The notes: generated by a model from the letters alone, not told the origin. DNA of 39,759 bases from an uncultured Eubacteriales bacterium (GCA_902801165.1 CADCHI010000021.1:1-39759), one strand, 5' to 3'. Shown: positions 1 to 8,398, counted from the stretch's first letter. Numbers and translations: made by a program.

Positions 1-215
1 CCTTCTTGGCTCCCCTCCCAGGGGAGCTGGCTAAAAGCCAGACCGCCAACGGCTCGAATCGAAGATTCGACGCACGGCACCGCAGGAGCAGACTGAGAGG
101 TCGTAGCCTTATACATTCTGAAATGATAGGATGTTTTGTCGGGTGAACAACCTCTCCGCCTCGCAGGCTCGGCACCTCCCCTGAAAGGGGAGGCAAGGCT
201 GCCGCGTTTCCGTCA
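1..215. repeat. Structured intergenic repeat element
   Basis: Non-coding stretch built from consecutive short inverted repeats: 9-16 with 20-27 (GCTCCCCT/AGGGGAGC), 28-32 with 36-40 (TGGCT/AGCCA), 54-60 with 64-70 (TCGAATC/GATTCGA) and 175-182 with 186-193 (CCTCCCCT/AGGGGAGG). A diverged copy of the 54-70 stem and its flank lies at 35672-35720. It sits downstream of the minus-strand gene ending at 314. The left boundary may lie outside the window. It resembles the mobile, foldable intergenic repeats common in gut Clostridia; its function is unknown. Confidence 0.6.
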
Positions 216-244
216 GACGCAGGTATCCCCAAGCGGCAGCCACT

Positions 245-279
245 ATTCCTTTTCCCTTTTTCCTTATCCCTTTTCCCTC
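245..279. repeat. Tandem heptamer array (5 x 7 bp)
   Basis: Five imperfect 7-bp units in register: ATTCCTT, TTCCCTT, TTTCCTT, ATCCCTT, TTCCCTC. The array lies 35 bases past the stop of the minus-strand gene ending at 314. Two other heptamer arrays occur in this window (11129-11156 and 19892-19926), each also just past the end of a gene or operon. No T-tract terminator was recognised here. Confidence 0.6.
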
Positions 280-313
280 GGCTCCAGCTCCACAAATTCC
301 AGGGTATCCTCTA

Positions 314-1459
314 TTACGCCGCCTTCTCCAGGAAGATGTTCACATCGGAGAAGGTGTCCAGCGTGTTGTACACGCCGTCGTCCGGGGCGTAGCCCTCCGG
401 CGCCATCAGCACATGGATGTCGTAGACCTTCTGCTCCTCCACGCTGAACGTGGCGACGCCGTCGGCGTCGGTGGGCTGGAAGGCGCAGGTGGTCTCGTCG
501 CAGAGCTGGATGATCGCGCCCTCGACGGGATTGCCGTCCATGTCGTAGACGATGACGTGGTACGCGCCGCTGTCATTCGTGATCGCCCCGGCGTTGGGAG
601 CCATATCCACCGCCTCGCCGGCCAGGAGCTGGTCGACGGTGGACTCATACGCGTCGACCATCGCGCCGGAGATGGGAAGGGTCAGGATCGTGCCCTCGCT
701 GTCCACAAAGAAGGTGGTGGGGAATCCGGTGATCCCATTGATGATCTCGTTGTCCATGGGCATGATCACGTTGGGATAGTTGACGCCCTTTTCCTCGAGG
801 AAAGCGTGGATCTCATCCACCATGGTGTCGATGGGCTTCTGCTCATACTCCAGGCCCACGATGCCGCAGCCCTTCTCCTGCAGGCGGGCATGGATCTCAG
901 CGAGCTCCTCCATTTCGCCCACGCAGTTGTGGCACCAGGTGCCCCAGACGTTGACCATGGTGATCTTGTTGTCCTTGAACAGGTCGGTGCTGCTCACAGC
1001 GTTGCCGTCAATATCGGTGGTCTCAAAGCTGAGGACCTGGCCGGGCAGGCTGGCCTCGGGATCGACAGGCACGTACAGCTCGGCATTTTCCAGGCACTCG
1101 GTAAAGGCGGCGCGGACCGCGTCCATGTCCACCCGGAGCGCTTCATACGCTTCATGCACCTCTTCCGGAGTCACGCCATTCTCCGCGAAGGACTCCAGGT
1201 CCTCCGGCTCCACAAAACCCGGCCTCGTGACGAGGAAGTAATGATAGGAATCGACCGCACCGAATTCCCTGACTTCAACGTCTTCGGGCAGCGCTCCTCC
1301 CCACATCGTCATGACCAGGGAATCCACGTCCGGAATGTCCGTGACGATGACATCCGCCAGGTCGGTCATGATGTCGTGTTGCATCTCGACGATGTCAGCC
1401 TGCAGCTCCTCATCGAAATCGTAGAAGTTTTCGGCCATCCGGGTCATTTGACATCCCAT
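314..1459 (-). CDS. Thioredoxin/TlpA-like redoxin-domain protein
   Basis: A 381-residue protein. Residues about 138-290 form a TlpA/ResA-like redoxin domain with a W-C-H-N-C active site (Cys176 and Cys179) and a later G-F-P-T-T cis-proline loop. Residues about 295-375 look like a carboxypeptidase-regulatory or SpaA-type beta-sandwich (DMDGNPVEGA, then TDADGVATF). The first 130 residues are acidic and unassigned. TlpA-type proteins normally work outside the membrane as thiol reductants, but no signal peptide or lipobox is visible here, so the N-terminus may be lost or the protein may be co-translated with the membrane protein before it. The ATG overlaps the stop of the upstream ORF (TAATG), implying coupling. 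Internal starts at Met5 or Met8 are possible. Confidence 0.7.
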   Translation of the reverse strand: MGCQMTRMAENFYDFDEELQADIVEMQHDIMTDLADVIVTDIPDVDSLVMTMWGGALPEDVEVREFGAVDSYHYFLVTRPGFVEPEDLESFAENGVTPEEVHEAYEALRVDMDAVRAAFTECLENAELYVPVDPEASLPGQVLSFETTDIDGNAVSSTDLFKDNKITMVNVWGTWCHNCVGEMEELAEIHARLQEKGCGIVGLEYEQKPIDTMVDEIHAFLEEKGVNYPNVIMPMDNEIINGITGFPTTFFVDSEGTILTLPISGAMVDAYESTVDQLLAGEAVDMAPNAGAITNDSGAYHVIVYDMDGNPVEGAIIQLCDETTCAFQPTDADGVATFSVEEQKVYDIHVLMAPEGYAPDDGVYNTLDTFSDVNIFLEKAA

Positions 1460-2454
1460 TATTTCACGTCTCTACGGTCGAATATCCGAATCGCCAGCGG
1501 CAGGAAGATGGCTCCCGTCACCACCGCGACCACGATGGCCTTCACCGTGTCGAGGGGATCTTCGCCCATCACGGCATCGGGCATGAACCTGCTGATGTCC
1601 GTCGCCTCGCCAAAGATCGGCCGCAGGCCCGCGTTGATTCCCAGATAAATGACCGACGTAAGCCCCAGACCGAACAGCACCGCCAGGATCATCCCCAGCG
1701 ACTTGCTGCGGAACGTGGAAACCACCAGCAGCAGTATGGCGCAGAGGCTCTGGAACAGCAGGAGCTTCAGCACCAGCACCCGGATGCTGTCCAGCACGGC
1801 GCCGTCCACGACGATCCGCTGCACGAGCATGGTGCCGATCAGGTTCCCGATGATGCCCACCGCGGCGAAGATCAGGTTGTGGACGACCGAAGCCTGGAAC
1901 TTGGAGAGCACCGTACCCGGAAAGATGGGCGAAATGAAGCAGGTAGTCTGGATGCCCGCACGGTAGAATTGCTCCATGGCCGCAAAGCGCCGCTCGATGC
2001 TGACGGCCCGGTCCATCTCCCGGCGGAAGTCCTCGTCCAGCGTATTGATCGACCAGGACACATGGGCGCTGGGAAACTGCTTGATCAGGCCCAGGTCCCG
2101 CAGGATCAGGTCGGACTTCGTGGAGATGCTGACGCCGATCCCGGTGGGCAGCAGCTGCTCCAATAGCGCGCGGGTGCGCCCGTACCTCTTTTCCAGCGGC
2201 TGATAGGGGTCGGTCACCGAGCAGAAGAACGCCTCCTTCCCCGCGTACTTCCCGGGCTTGTCGATCTCCGGCCAGCGCTTCACATCCACGAACTCGCCCC
2301 AGGGCTCCGGGTGGTTGGTGAACCGCTTCATGAAGCTGGCATAGCAGTACTTGCAGGCGTGGGTGCAACCCACATAGGGATTGACGGCAAAATCCGACAC
2401 CGGCAGATTCGTCTTTGTCATGATGTCCTTGACTTCAATTTCTTTGACAATCAT
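1459..2454 (-). CDS. Chimeric ORF: radical SAM N-terminal half joined to ABC-2 permease C-terminal half
   Basis: The start is taken at the ATG at 2454 (MIVKEIEVKD), behind GGGGGAAG. From this start, residues 1-180 match SPL-like/mobile-pair-B radical SAM proteins, including the C-x3-C-x2-C cluster motif (CTHACKYC) that binds the SAM-cleaving 4Fe-4S cluster. Homology stops abruptly at FISPIFPG (junction near 1915). From there the frame continues as a hydrophobic protein with about four membrane spans, ending IFDRRDVK, typical of the C-terminal half of an ABC-2-type permease. Neither half is complete: the radical SAM part lacks its last third and the permease its first spans. The join is in frame with no stop, so it is a deletion fusion or an assembly join, not a known domain architecture. 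The second half is coupled to the redoxin gene at 314. Confidence 0.65.
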   Translation of the reverse strand: MIVKEIEVKDIMTKTNLPVSDFAVNPYVGCTHACKYCYASFMKRFTNHPEPWGEFVDVKRWPEIDKPGKYAGKEAFFCSVTDPYQPLEKRYGRTRALLEQLLPTGIGVSISTKSDLILRDLGLIKQFPSAHVSWSINTLDEDFRREMDRAVSIERRFAAMEQFYRAGIQTTCFISPIFPGTVLSKFQASVVHNLIFAAVGIIGNLIGTMLVQRIVVDGAVLDSIRVLVLKLLLFQSLCAILLLVVSTFRSKSLGMILAVLFGLGLTSVIYLGINAGLRPIFGEATDISRFMPDAVMGEDPLDTVKAIVVAVVTGAIFLPLAIRIFDRRDVK

Positions 2455-2472
2455 TCGCGCTTCCCCCATATA

Positions 2473-2622
2473 TCAGTCATCCAATTCATAATTGGCCAGA
2501 TAGGGCTTCTTAGCCTTGTTGATCGTGGACCCAAAGGGCGGATTGACTATTATCCGGAGTCCGGTCACGAAAAGCGCAGCAGCACAAAGGGTGGCCGTGT
2601 CCACGATGTACGGAGTGTACAT
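2473..2622 (-). CDS. Small ORF, 49 residues, unidentified
   Basis: An open frame of 49 codons beginning MYTPYIVDTA and ending KPYLANYELDD. It has a short hydrophobic segment (TLCAAALFVTGLRIIV) followed by NPPFGSTINK. The stop lies 18 bases before the ATG of the chimeric radical SAM ORF, so the two could be co-transcribed. The upstream AGGA is very close to the ATG, so this may be the tail of a larger truncated gene. I do not recognise the family. Confidence 0.3.
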   Translation of the reverse strand: MYTPYIVDTATLCAAALFVTGLRIIVNPPFGSTINKAKKPYLANYELDD

Positions 2623-2667
2623 AATCCTACTGCGTTTTGTTGTTTTGTTTCACACCAATATCATACA

Positions 2668-2708
2668 AGCGCTGCCAGGTCTGCGCAAGACCTTGCAGCG
2701 CTTTTTTT
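2668..2708 (+). terminator. Strong rho-independent terminator, plus strand, orphan
   Basis: Nested stem: AGCGCTGC (2668-2675) with GCAGCGCT (2695-2702), and AGGTCT (2677-2682) with AGACCT (2688-2693), followed by seven T (2702-2708). The T-tract is only on the plus strand, yet the genes on both sides are on the minus strand and no plus-strand gene ends here. The gene it once served may be lost, or it may end a small RNA. Confidence 0.7.
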
Positions 2709-2717
2709 CATGGTAAC

Positions 2718-2742
2718 GGGCTGCCTCATTTTGAGATAGCCC
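2718..2742. repeat. Palindrome resembling an insertion-sequence end
   Basis: Imperfect palindrome with 11-bp arms and a 3-base loop (2718-2728 with 2732-2742, two mismatches) whose outer ends read GGGCT/AGCCC around CTCA-ttt-TGAG. The GGGCTnnCTCAAAA pattern is like the terminal repeats of several Bacillota insertion sequences. No transposase is nearby, so it may be a remnant or a plain hairpin. The rest of 2743-2857 holds a second inverted repeat (CTGCACCCT...AGGGTGCAG) and no gene. Confidence 0.35.
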
Positions 2743-2857
2743 TACCTATTTGTTTGAAAAAAGCCAATCGAAAACAGCTCGAATCCGGTCGGAAGGGGGG
2801 GACTCTGCACCCTATCTTTGATACAATCGCGGTCAGGGTGCAGTTTATGCTGGTTCT

Positions 2858-3268
2858 TTAGAATGTCCAGGTCTCCGGCGCGTCGGTGAAGGAGCAGATG
2901 GACGCCTCGGCATTTTTCAGGTACAGCACCTCCATGACGCCATCGTCCGCGTTGTACATGCCGCCCAGGGAGGGATTTGCCTCCAGCATGGCCACCCTGG
3001 CCTCGCGGCGGGTATCGCGCACGGCCTCGCCCGACAGGCGAATCCACTTGCCGCCCGCCATGCCGGAGATCTCGACCTTCTGGTTCTTCTGCATCTGGTC
3101 AAAGACCTTTTTCTGATTGTTGGTGATGATGTACAGCCTGCCCTCAAATCCGCACACCGCGCCGAAGGGTCGCACGCGGGGACTGGGGGCGGCACCCGCC
3201 TGGTCGTCCTCCACCGTCGCCAGGTAGAACACGCCGCAATCCTTCAGGAATTTCAATGCCTTTTCCAT
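2858..3268 (-). CDS. Pyridoxamine 5'-phosphate oxidase-family FMN split-barrel protein
   Basis: A 136-residue protein with the start of the PPOX/NimA-like split barrel (KFLKDCGVFYLATV...), the central RPFGAVCGFEGRLYIITNNQK strands and a second strand pair around ISGMAGGKWIRLSGEAV. Proteins of this size bind FMN (some bind F420 or haem) and often reduce small organic substrates; the substrate here cannot be read from sequence. It is the last gene of the minus-strand operon beginning at 10803, 27 bases after the ene-reductase, behind a GAAAGGACGG ribosome site. It could supply or use flavin with that reductase. Cytoplasmic, no signal peptide. Confidence 0.75.
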   Translation of the reverse strand: MEKALKFLKDCGVFYLATVEDDQAGAAPSPRVRPFGAVCGFEGRLYIITNNQKKVFDQMQKNQKVEISGMAGGKWIRLSGEAVRDTRREARVAMLEANPSLGGMYNADDGVMEVLYLKNAEASICSFTDAPETWTF

Positions 3269-3295
3269 GGTTCAATCCGTCCTTTCATCGTTGGT

Positions 3296-5242
3296 TCAGA
3301 TATCCAGGGCCGCGTGATAGCCCCAGTACACCGCGTTGGTGATCGTGGACACCCGGGAGGCGTCGCCGATGACGCGCACGAAGGGAGCGCTGTCCATCAG
3401 GGCCGCGGCCTCGTCGCTGCGGGAACGCTGGCCCAGGGCGCAGATGACGGTCGTGCCGGGAATCAGCACCTCGTTGCCATTCGCGTCCTCGCACAGTATG
3501 CCGTCCCTGCGAACCTCCTTGCCCTTGCAGGAGGTGTTCACGGTCACGTATTTATCGATCTCCTTCAAGAGCAACGGGCGATGGCGCACGTTGGCATCGG
3601 GGGCGAGTTTTTCCCGCATCTCAACGATGTGCACCTTCTTGCCCTGCATGCCCAGGTGGACGGCGATCTCGCAGCCCGCCAGGCCGCCTCCGAAGACGAC
3701 GACATCGTCGGACACTTCATCCACATGTTTGTAGTAATCGTTGACGATGATCACATTGTCTCCATCCAGCCCGGGGATCGGCGGCACCAGCGGCTTCGAG
3801 CCGATGGCCACGATCAGCGCGTCCGGGGCTTCCCGCTCCACATACTCCGGCGTGACCTCGGTATTCATCCGGATCTCCACGCCGGCGCGCTCGGCCAGCA
3901 ATTTGTAGGTGCCCGCCAACTCGTACATCTCGTGCTTGAAGGGCAGCGCCTGCTCGCCCTTGAGAATGCCGCCGACCTCACTCCCCTTCTCGCACAGAAT
4001 CACCTGGTGACCCCGCCGCGCGGCAGTGTAGGCCGCGTACAGCCCGCCGGGGCCGCCGCCGGCCACCAGCACCTTCTTCTTCACCGGCGCGGGATGGATC
4101 TCGTCGCCCTCCATCTCCCGGCCAATCAACGGGTTCACGGTGCAGCGCCGGGTGGAGGTCGCCGCCCGTTCGGCCATGCAGGTGAAGCACCGCAGGCAGC
4201 GCACGATCTCCTCGTCCCGGTTCTCGGTCACCTTCCGGGGCAGGAACGGGTCAGCCAGCAGTGCACGGCCCATGTAGACGATATCCGCCTTGCTAGAGGC
4301 GATGATATCCTCCATCTGCGCGGGGTCGTTCAGTCCGCCGATGGTGGCCACCGGCACTTTCACGTGCTTCTTGATCTCGGCGGCGAGGTACACGTTGCGC
4401 CCGTGCTCCTCGAACATGCTGGGATGGGTGATGCCAAAGGTGCGCTGGTAGGTACCCGCCGTGACGTGCAACAGGTCCACAAAGGGCTCGATCATCTGTG
4501 CGATGCGGATGCCCTCCTCCAGGTCGTAGCCCTCCTCCACGAACTCCGCGCCGCTCAGCCGGAACTCGATGGGAAAGCCCGGGCCGACGGCCTCGCGCAC
4601 GGCCTTCAACACCTCGATGGCGAAGCGGCAACGGTTCTCCAGGCTTCCGCCATACTCGTCCTCCCGGCGGTTGAACATCGGCGACAGGAACTGGTTGATG
4701 AGCCAGCCATGTCCGCCGTGGATCATCAGCATCTCAAAGCCCGCCCGCTTTGCCAGACCCGCAACGTGACCATAGGCTTGGACGATCTCGTCGATCATGG
4801 GCCTGGTCAGCGCCTTGACCTCCACGCCGTCGGCGCGGGTGCAGGCGGAGGCACTCCACTGGGCGATGGACTTCTGCCTGTCCTTGTCGGTCATGTAGGT
4901 GCCGGCGTACATGCCGGAGTGAGAGAGCTCCAAGCTGGGGATCGCGCCGTGGCGGCGGATGGCGTCGGCGGTATAGGTGGCGCAGGCCAGGGAATTGAGG
5001 ATGCGCTCGTCCAGGTGGTAGGCGTGACTGGCATCGGTCTCGGGGTGCACCATCAACTCGCTGACGGTCACCGCGCCGGCGCCGCCCTTGGCCCTCAGCT
5101 CGTAGAACGCTGTGGACTTCGGCCCGATGCAGCCGTCGTTTGTGATGTCCGTGCCGCCCATGGGTGTGGAAAACATGCGGTTGCGAAAGGTCACCCGGCC
5201 CAGGGTGATGGGTTTGCAGAGGTTCGGATATTTGCGAATCAT
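3296..5242 (-). CDS. Old Yellow Enzyme-type ene-reductase with Fe-S cluster and FAD/NAD(P) domains
   Basis: A 648-residue protein with the full three-domain layout of 2-enoate reductase/2,4-dienoyl-CoA reductase. Residues 1-340 are an FMN TIM barrel with MIHGGHGWLINQFLSP and NRREDEYGGSLENR. A 4Fe-4S site follows with Cys349, Cys352, Cys355 and Cys367 (RCLRCFTC...RRCTVNP). Residues 388-648 hold the dinucleotide-binding domains, with VLVAGGGPGG near 391-400 and a second VVVFGGGLAG. Such enzymes reduce activated C=C bonds using NAD(P)H electrons passed through FAD and Fe-S to FMN; relatives act on cinnamates, enoyl-CoAs, steroids and flavonoids. It starts 1 base after the preceding glycosidase stop. 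Its place behind two esterases and two glycosidases suggests reduction of a released plant aglycone (inference). Confidence 0.88.
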   Translation of the reverse strand: MIRKYPNLCKPITLGRVTFRNRMFSTPMGGTDITNDGCIGPKSTAFYELRAKGGAGAVTVSELMVHPETDASHAYHLDERILNSLACATYTADAIRRHGAIPSLELSHSGMYAGTYMTDKDRQKSIAQWSASACTRADGVEVKALTRPMIDEIVQAYGHVAGLAKRAGFEMLMIHGGHGWLINQFLSPMFNRREDEYGGSLENRCRFAIEVLKAVREAVGPGFPIEFRLSGAEFVEEGYDLEEGIRIAQMIEPFVDLLHVTAGTYQRTFGITHPSMFEEHGRNVYLAAEIKKHVKVPVATIGGLNDPAQMEDIIASSKADIVYMGRALLADPFLPRKVTENRDEEIVRCLRCFTCMAERAATSTRRCTVNPLIGREMEGDEIHPAPVKKKVLVAGGGPGGLYAAYTAARRGHQVILCEKGSEVGGILKGEQALPFKHEMYELAGTYKLLAERAGVEIRMNTEVTPEYVEREAPDALIVAIGSKPLVPPIPGLDGDNVIIVNDYYKHVDEVSDDVVVFGGGLAGCEIAVHLGMQGKKVHIVEMREKLAPDANVRHRPLLLKEIDKYVTVNTSCKGKEVRRDGILCEDANGNEVLIPGTTVICALGQRSRSDEAAALMDSAPFVRVIGDASRVSTITNAVYWGYHAALDI

Positions 5243-5243
5243 A

Positions 5244-6446
5244 TTACTTTCCCTCCGTGAGTCTGCGCCCGATGGCGGCGAGGTCGGCCTTGCTGCCGGT
5301 CATCTGCTGGATGGCCAGCGCCCGCGCCCGGGGCTGGCAGCCCTCCTCCGGGTCGGTGAACAGGCCGAAGTAGACCTCGGTCAGCCCGCCGATCTGGTTC
5401 TGCTCGATGCCCGCCCGGCGAAGCATGCTGTTCTCGTTCAGCAGCCGGAAGTTGTGGAGCGTCCGCACGTAGGGCAGCTTCCGGGCGATCTCCAGCATCT
5501 TCACGTTGTAGCCCGCGTAGCGCTGCTCCCACTCGGGGTTGCCGCAGTCGGTGAAGCCGGATTCTGTCAGCAGCGCCTGCTTGTGGCCATCGCCGTATTT
5601 ACACATCACCTTGTAGGCGGCGTCGTTGAAGCTCTGCCACAGCTGGTCGGGCTCGTCCACGTCCAGGAACAGGTCGGCGTCGCTGGAGGGACGGTTGGTG
5701 AACACGTAGGGGTGCCAGGCCAGGATATCGAAGTAGTCGTCGGTGTCCGTGGACCAGAACTTCCCCGATTTGATGCGGGAATACAGCTTGTCCAGCGTCC
5801 AGGCCACGCCGTACATCACCGGCAGGAAGTCCGGCATGTCCCCGCCCAGGCCGGGGGTGGACAGCGCCGGAGCGAAGGAGGTGACCATCGCGCCGGTGTT
5901 CGCCCTGCGGATGCCCCGAGCCGCGTAATACTGCATGTCCACGGCGATGTCCAGCTTTTCGTCGGCGGTGAAGGGCTTCGACATGTCCGAAGCCAGGAAG
6001 CCGTCCGGGTGCAGGAAGGCGTTCAGGTTCCACTCGTTGCCGATCTCCCAGATCTTCACCTGGGGGAAGGTGCTGGCCATGGTGAACCAGGACTCCTCCA
6101 GCATCTCAAGGGCCTGCATGTACAGGCTCCCCGGCGTCAGGTCCCGGGGCGGCATGGCGTGACCCGTGCGCTGTATACACCCCTCGGGCAGGAACCACTC
6201 GTGGCTCATGCCGGTGACCTCGATATCCAGCGCCGCCGCCCGGTCCAGCAGCCTTGTGTGCTGGGCCACGGCCCCGGGGTTGGGCGTCGAAGGATCGTCC
6301 AGGATCTCGGTGATGTGCATCCAGCTGCGATAGGCCGTGCAGCCCAGCCCCGCCACCAGGTCGAGGTACGCGGCGGCGTCGATGCCCTGGTCCCGCTGGC
6401 GCTGGATCAGCGGCTCGCCCACGCCGTAAAACCTGCTCTTTTCCAT
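5244..6446 (-). CDS. Clan-A glycoside hydrolase (GH5/GH39-like TIM barrel)
   Basis: The start is set at the ATG at 6446 behind AGGAGGG; the open frame runs further upstream but only through the preceding gene. The 400-residue product has the retaining clan-A signatures: IWEIGNEWN with Glu138 as likely acid/base and ALLTESGF with Glu295 as likely nucleophile. No signal peptide is present, so it acts inside the cell on imported glycosides. I cannot place it confidently in one GH family; GH39 and GH5 are nearest by motif. It overlaps the end of the DUF3237 gene closely (stop at 6448) and is followed 1 base later by the ene-reductase, so co-translation is likely. Confidence 0.75.
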   Translation of the reverse strand: MEKSRFYGVGEPLIQRQRDQGIDAAAYLDLVAGLGCTAYRSWMHITEILDDPSTPNPGAVAQHTRLLDRAAALDIEVTGMSHEWFLPEGCIQRTGHAMPPRDLTPGSLYMQALEMLEESWFTMASTFPQVKIWEIGNEWNLNAFLHPDGFLASDMSKPFTADEKLDIAVDMQYYAARGIRRANTGAMVTSFAPALSTPGLGGDMPDFLPVMYGVAWTLDKLYSRIKSGKFWSTDTDDYFDILAWHPYVFTNRPSSDADLFLDVDEPDQLWQSFNDAAYKVMCKYGDGHKQALLTESGFTDCGNPEWEQRYAGYNVKMLEIARKLPYVRTLHNFRLLNENSMLRRAGIEQNQIGGLTEVYFGLFTDPEEGCQPRARALAIQQMTGSKADLAAIGRRLTEGK

Positions 6447-6447
6447 G

Positions 6448-6879
6448 TCAGCCCTCCTGATGGTCGATCTCGTAGAAGTAGATGTGCAGGCCGTCCGCCT
6501 CGTCCACGCCCTCACCCACGAACTGGTTGCGGTGCAGGTACGCCGCCAGCTTCGGGCTGTCGGTGTAGAAGGTGGGCACGGTATGGAAGGGCATGGATTT
6601 GTGCAGGTCGTCGAACCAGCCGTTGTTCTCCACGTAGACGTGGCAGGCTCTGCCGTCGGCATCCGTGCCGGTGAGCATGTACCGGGCCGACATGTGCCGC
6701 ACGTGGGCGGCGTTTACCACCTGGGTGTCCACGCCGCAGGGCTCCACGATGCCCTTGAAGATTTCGCTGTCCACGCTCCCCTTGAAGGGGATCATCAGCA
6801 CCTCGCCGTTCTCGCCTTGCATGTGCACCGCGGGGCCGTTGGCCTCGATTTTAATGTCCAGAACGGGTTTCTTTTCCAT
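6448..6879 (-). CDS. DUF3237-family protein
   Basis: A 143-residue protein with the DUF3237 pattern: a GSVDSEIFKGIVEPCGVDTQ stretch, then an ARYMLTGTDADGR strand pair and HVYVENNGW. The family is a small calycin-like beta barrel of unknown function, often found near catabolic genes for aromatic or acylated compounds. The ATG at 6879 follows AAGGAGGGTGTAACC. It is packed tightly between two glycosidases (2 bases from the upstream stop), so it belongs to their pathway. It may bind or isomerise a hydrophobic intermediate, but nothing in the sequence proves a reaction. Confidence 0.65.
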   Translation of the reverse strand: MEKKPVLDIKIEANGPAVHMQGENGEVLMIPFKGSVDSEIFKGIVEPCGVDTQVVNAAHVRHMSARYMLTGTDADGRACHVYVENNGWFDDLHKSMPFHTVPTFYTDSPKLAAYLHRNQFVGEGVDEADGLHIYFYEIDHQEG

Positions 6880-6881
6880 GG

Positions 6882-8393
6882 TTACACCCTCCTTGCGCGA
6901 ATCGCCATGTACTGATTGCCCGGCAGTTCGATCCGCGTCGCGCCGCGATGGACGCCTGCCGGGGTGATGGTCATGTTCCAGGTGTCGATGATCTCCACCT
7001 CATAATCCCCATCTTCGGGAAGAATCAGCATGCGGTACTTCGGCTGGCAGATGCCGAGGTAGTGGATCCGGTAGTCCTCCGGCGCGTCCACGGCGCAGCC
7101 CACCACCTCGTCGAAAATGCCCTCGGCTTTGCGCAGGCCCCGGCCGGGGGTCTGCTCCAATATCCTCTTGAGGAACGCGATCCTCGGCGCGCTCTCGCCC
7201 TTGAGGGCTCCGCCGTGGGACCACCAGAGGATATCGTCCTCGCTGAGATACGTCTCCCCGTGCCCTGCGTGGCCGCCCCGCAGGAACGCCTCCCAGAAGC
7301 GGCGCACCAGCTCCTGCGCCGTAATGTTGCCCCAGCCCAGGCTGATATCGCCCTCATAGCAGATCTCGTCCCACACGGCGGGCTTGTGGTACTTCTCGAT
7401 GAATTCGTCGGTGTACTCAGTGGTCTTGTAGAAGTCCGTCCGCTGGAGGGACTGGTGGGTCACCCAGGGCCTGGAGAAATCGTAGTAGGTGATGCAGTTG
7501 TGCACGGAGCACAGGTGATGATACGGGTCATTCTGAGCGATCAGCTGGCCGTAGCGCTCCCAGTCCTCCGCCGTCTTGGTGGGGATGATGTCGTACTCGT
7601 TGGCCAGCGACCACCACACGTTGCGGAACGCGCCGTAGCGGGCGACCATGTATTTCAGGTAGGCGTCGCAGGCCGCGGCGCTCATCTCGTTCATGCCCCA
7701 GCGGTCGTAGGGGTGCATGAGGATGATGTCCGCCTCGATGCCCAGCTCCATCAGCTGCCGGATGCGCAGGTCGAAGCGCCGGAAGTGCTCGACGTTGGGC
7801 CGAGTGTAATCAAAGCCGTAATCCATCTCCGGCACCGGCTCCAGGGGCCAGTAGGCGCGGTTGGCCTGGATCTCCACAAGGGCCGGGTCCAGCCCCTCGC
7901 CGCTGCCGCGCTCAAAGGGGTACGTGATGGGCTCCCGCCTGTTGAATTCGTAGAACTTGGGGAATATACAGAACCGGATCTTGTTGAAGGGCGACTTCGA
8001 CAGCGTGTCCAGCGTCTGCGCTTGCAAGTCCATGCTCTGGTTCACCCAGGCGTAGCACGTCGTGCCCACGGAATAATGGGGCGTGCCGTCGGCATATGCC
8101 AGCAGGGTTTCACCCGCCACCCGCACCGGGCCGTGGTTGCCGGCTGTCGGCGCGACGGCCTCAAATTCCCCCATCACCGGCGCTTCGACGGCGCTGCCCG
8201 CGATGGTATAGGTATACTTCCCCTCATAAGACGGCATGAAGCGCACGCGATACACGCCCTCGCCGTCGTAGAAGCCGTCGACCTTCACGGTCTCATGTTC
8301 GCTCGCAAAGGTACCTGTGATGGCATAATCCAGGAAGGGATTGCCGTCCTTTTTGCCGTTGACGGCAGCCTCGAACATTCCCCATCTTTCCAT
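6882..8393 (-). CDS. DUF5060/DUF4038/DUF5605-type glycoside hydrolase (apiosidase-like)
   Basis: A 503-residue product from the ATG at 8393 (MERWGMFE); an ATG at 8402 overlaps the previous stop (ATGA) but sits too close to GGGAG. Residues 1-80 match the DUF5060 beta-sandwich (WGMFEAAVNG...GNPF...VYRVRFMPSYEGKYTY). Residues about 95-400 form a DUF4038-type TIM barrel with WWSLANEYD (Glu266, likely acid/base) and PAVWDEICYEGD (Glu343 or Glu347, likely nucleophile). A C-terminal DUF5605-like beta domain follows. Relatives include apiosidases (GH140) and other pectin or side-chain glycosidases. No signal peptide, so intracellular. It is the third gene of the operon, right after the acyl-esterase. 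Confidence 0.8.
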   Translation of the reverse strand: MERWGMFEAAVNGKKDGNPFLDYAITGTFASEHETVKVDGFYDGEGVYRVRFMPSYEGKYTYTIAGSAVEAPVMGEFEAVAPTAGNHGPVRVAGETLLAYADGTPHYSVGTTCYAWVNQSMDLQAQTLDTLSKSPFNKIRFCIFPKFYEFNRREPITYPFERGSGEGLDPALVEIQANRAYWPLEPVPEMDYGFDYTRPNVEHFRRFDLRIRQLMELGIEADIILMHPYDRWGMNEMSAAACDAYLKYMVARYGAFRNVWWSLANEYDIIPTKTAEDWERYGQLIAQNDPYHHLCSVHNCITYYDFSRPWVTHQSLQRTDFYKTTEYTDEFIEKYHKPAVWDEICYEGDISLGWGNITAQELVRRFWEAFLRGGHAGHGETYLSEDDILWWSHGGALKGESAPRIAFLKRILEQTPGRGLRKAEGIFDEVVGCAVDAPEDYRIHYLGICQPKYRMLILPEDGDYEVEIIDTWNMTITPAGVHRGATRIELPGNQYMAIRARRV

Positions 8394-8398
8394 ATCCG

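Noticed and set aside
3314-5260. 648-codon plus-strand open frame opposite the ene-reductase
   Set aside because: Antisense shadow caused by high GC at codon position 3; rich in His, Asp, Val and Gly, with no domain, while the minus strand has a complete enzyme.
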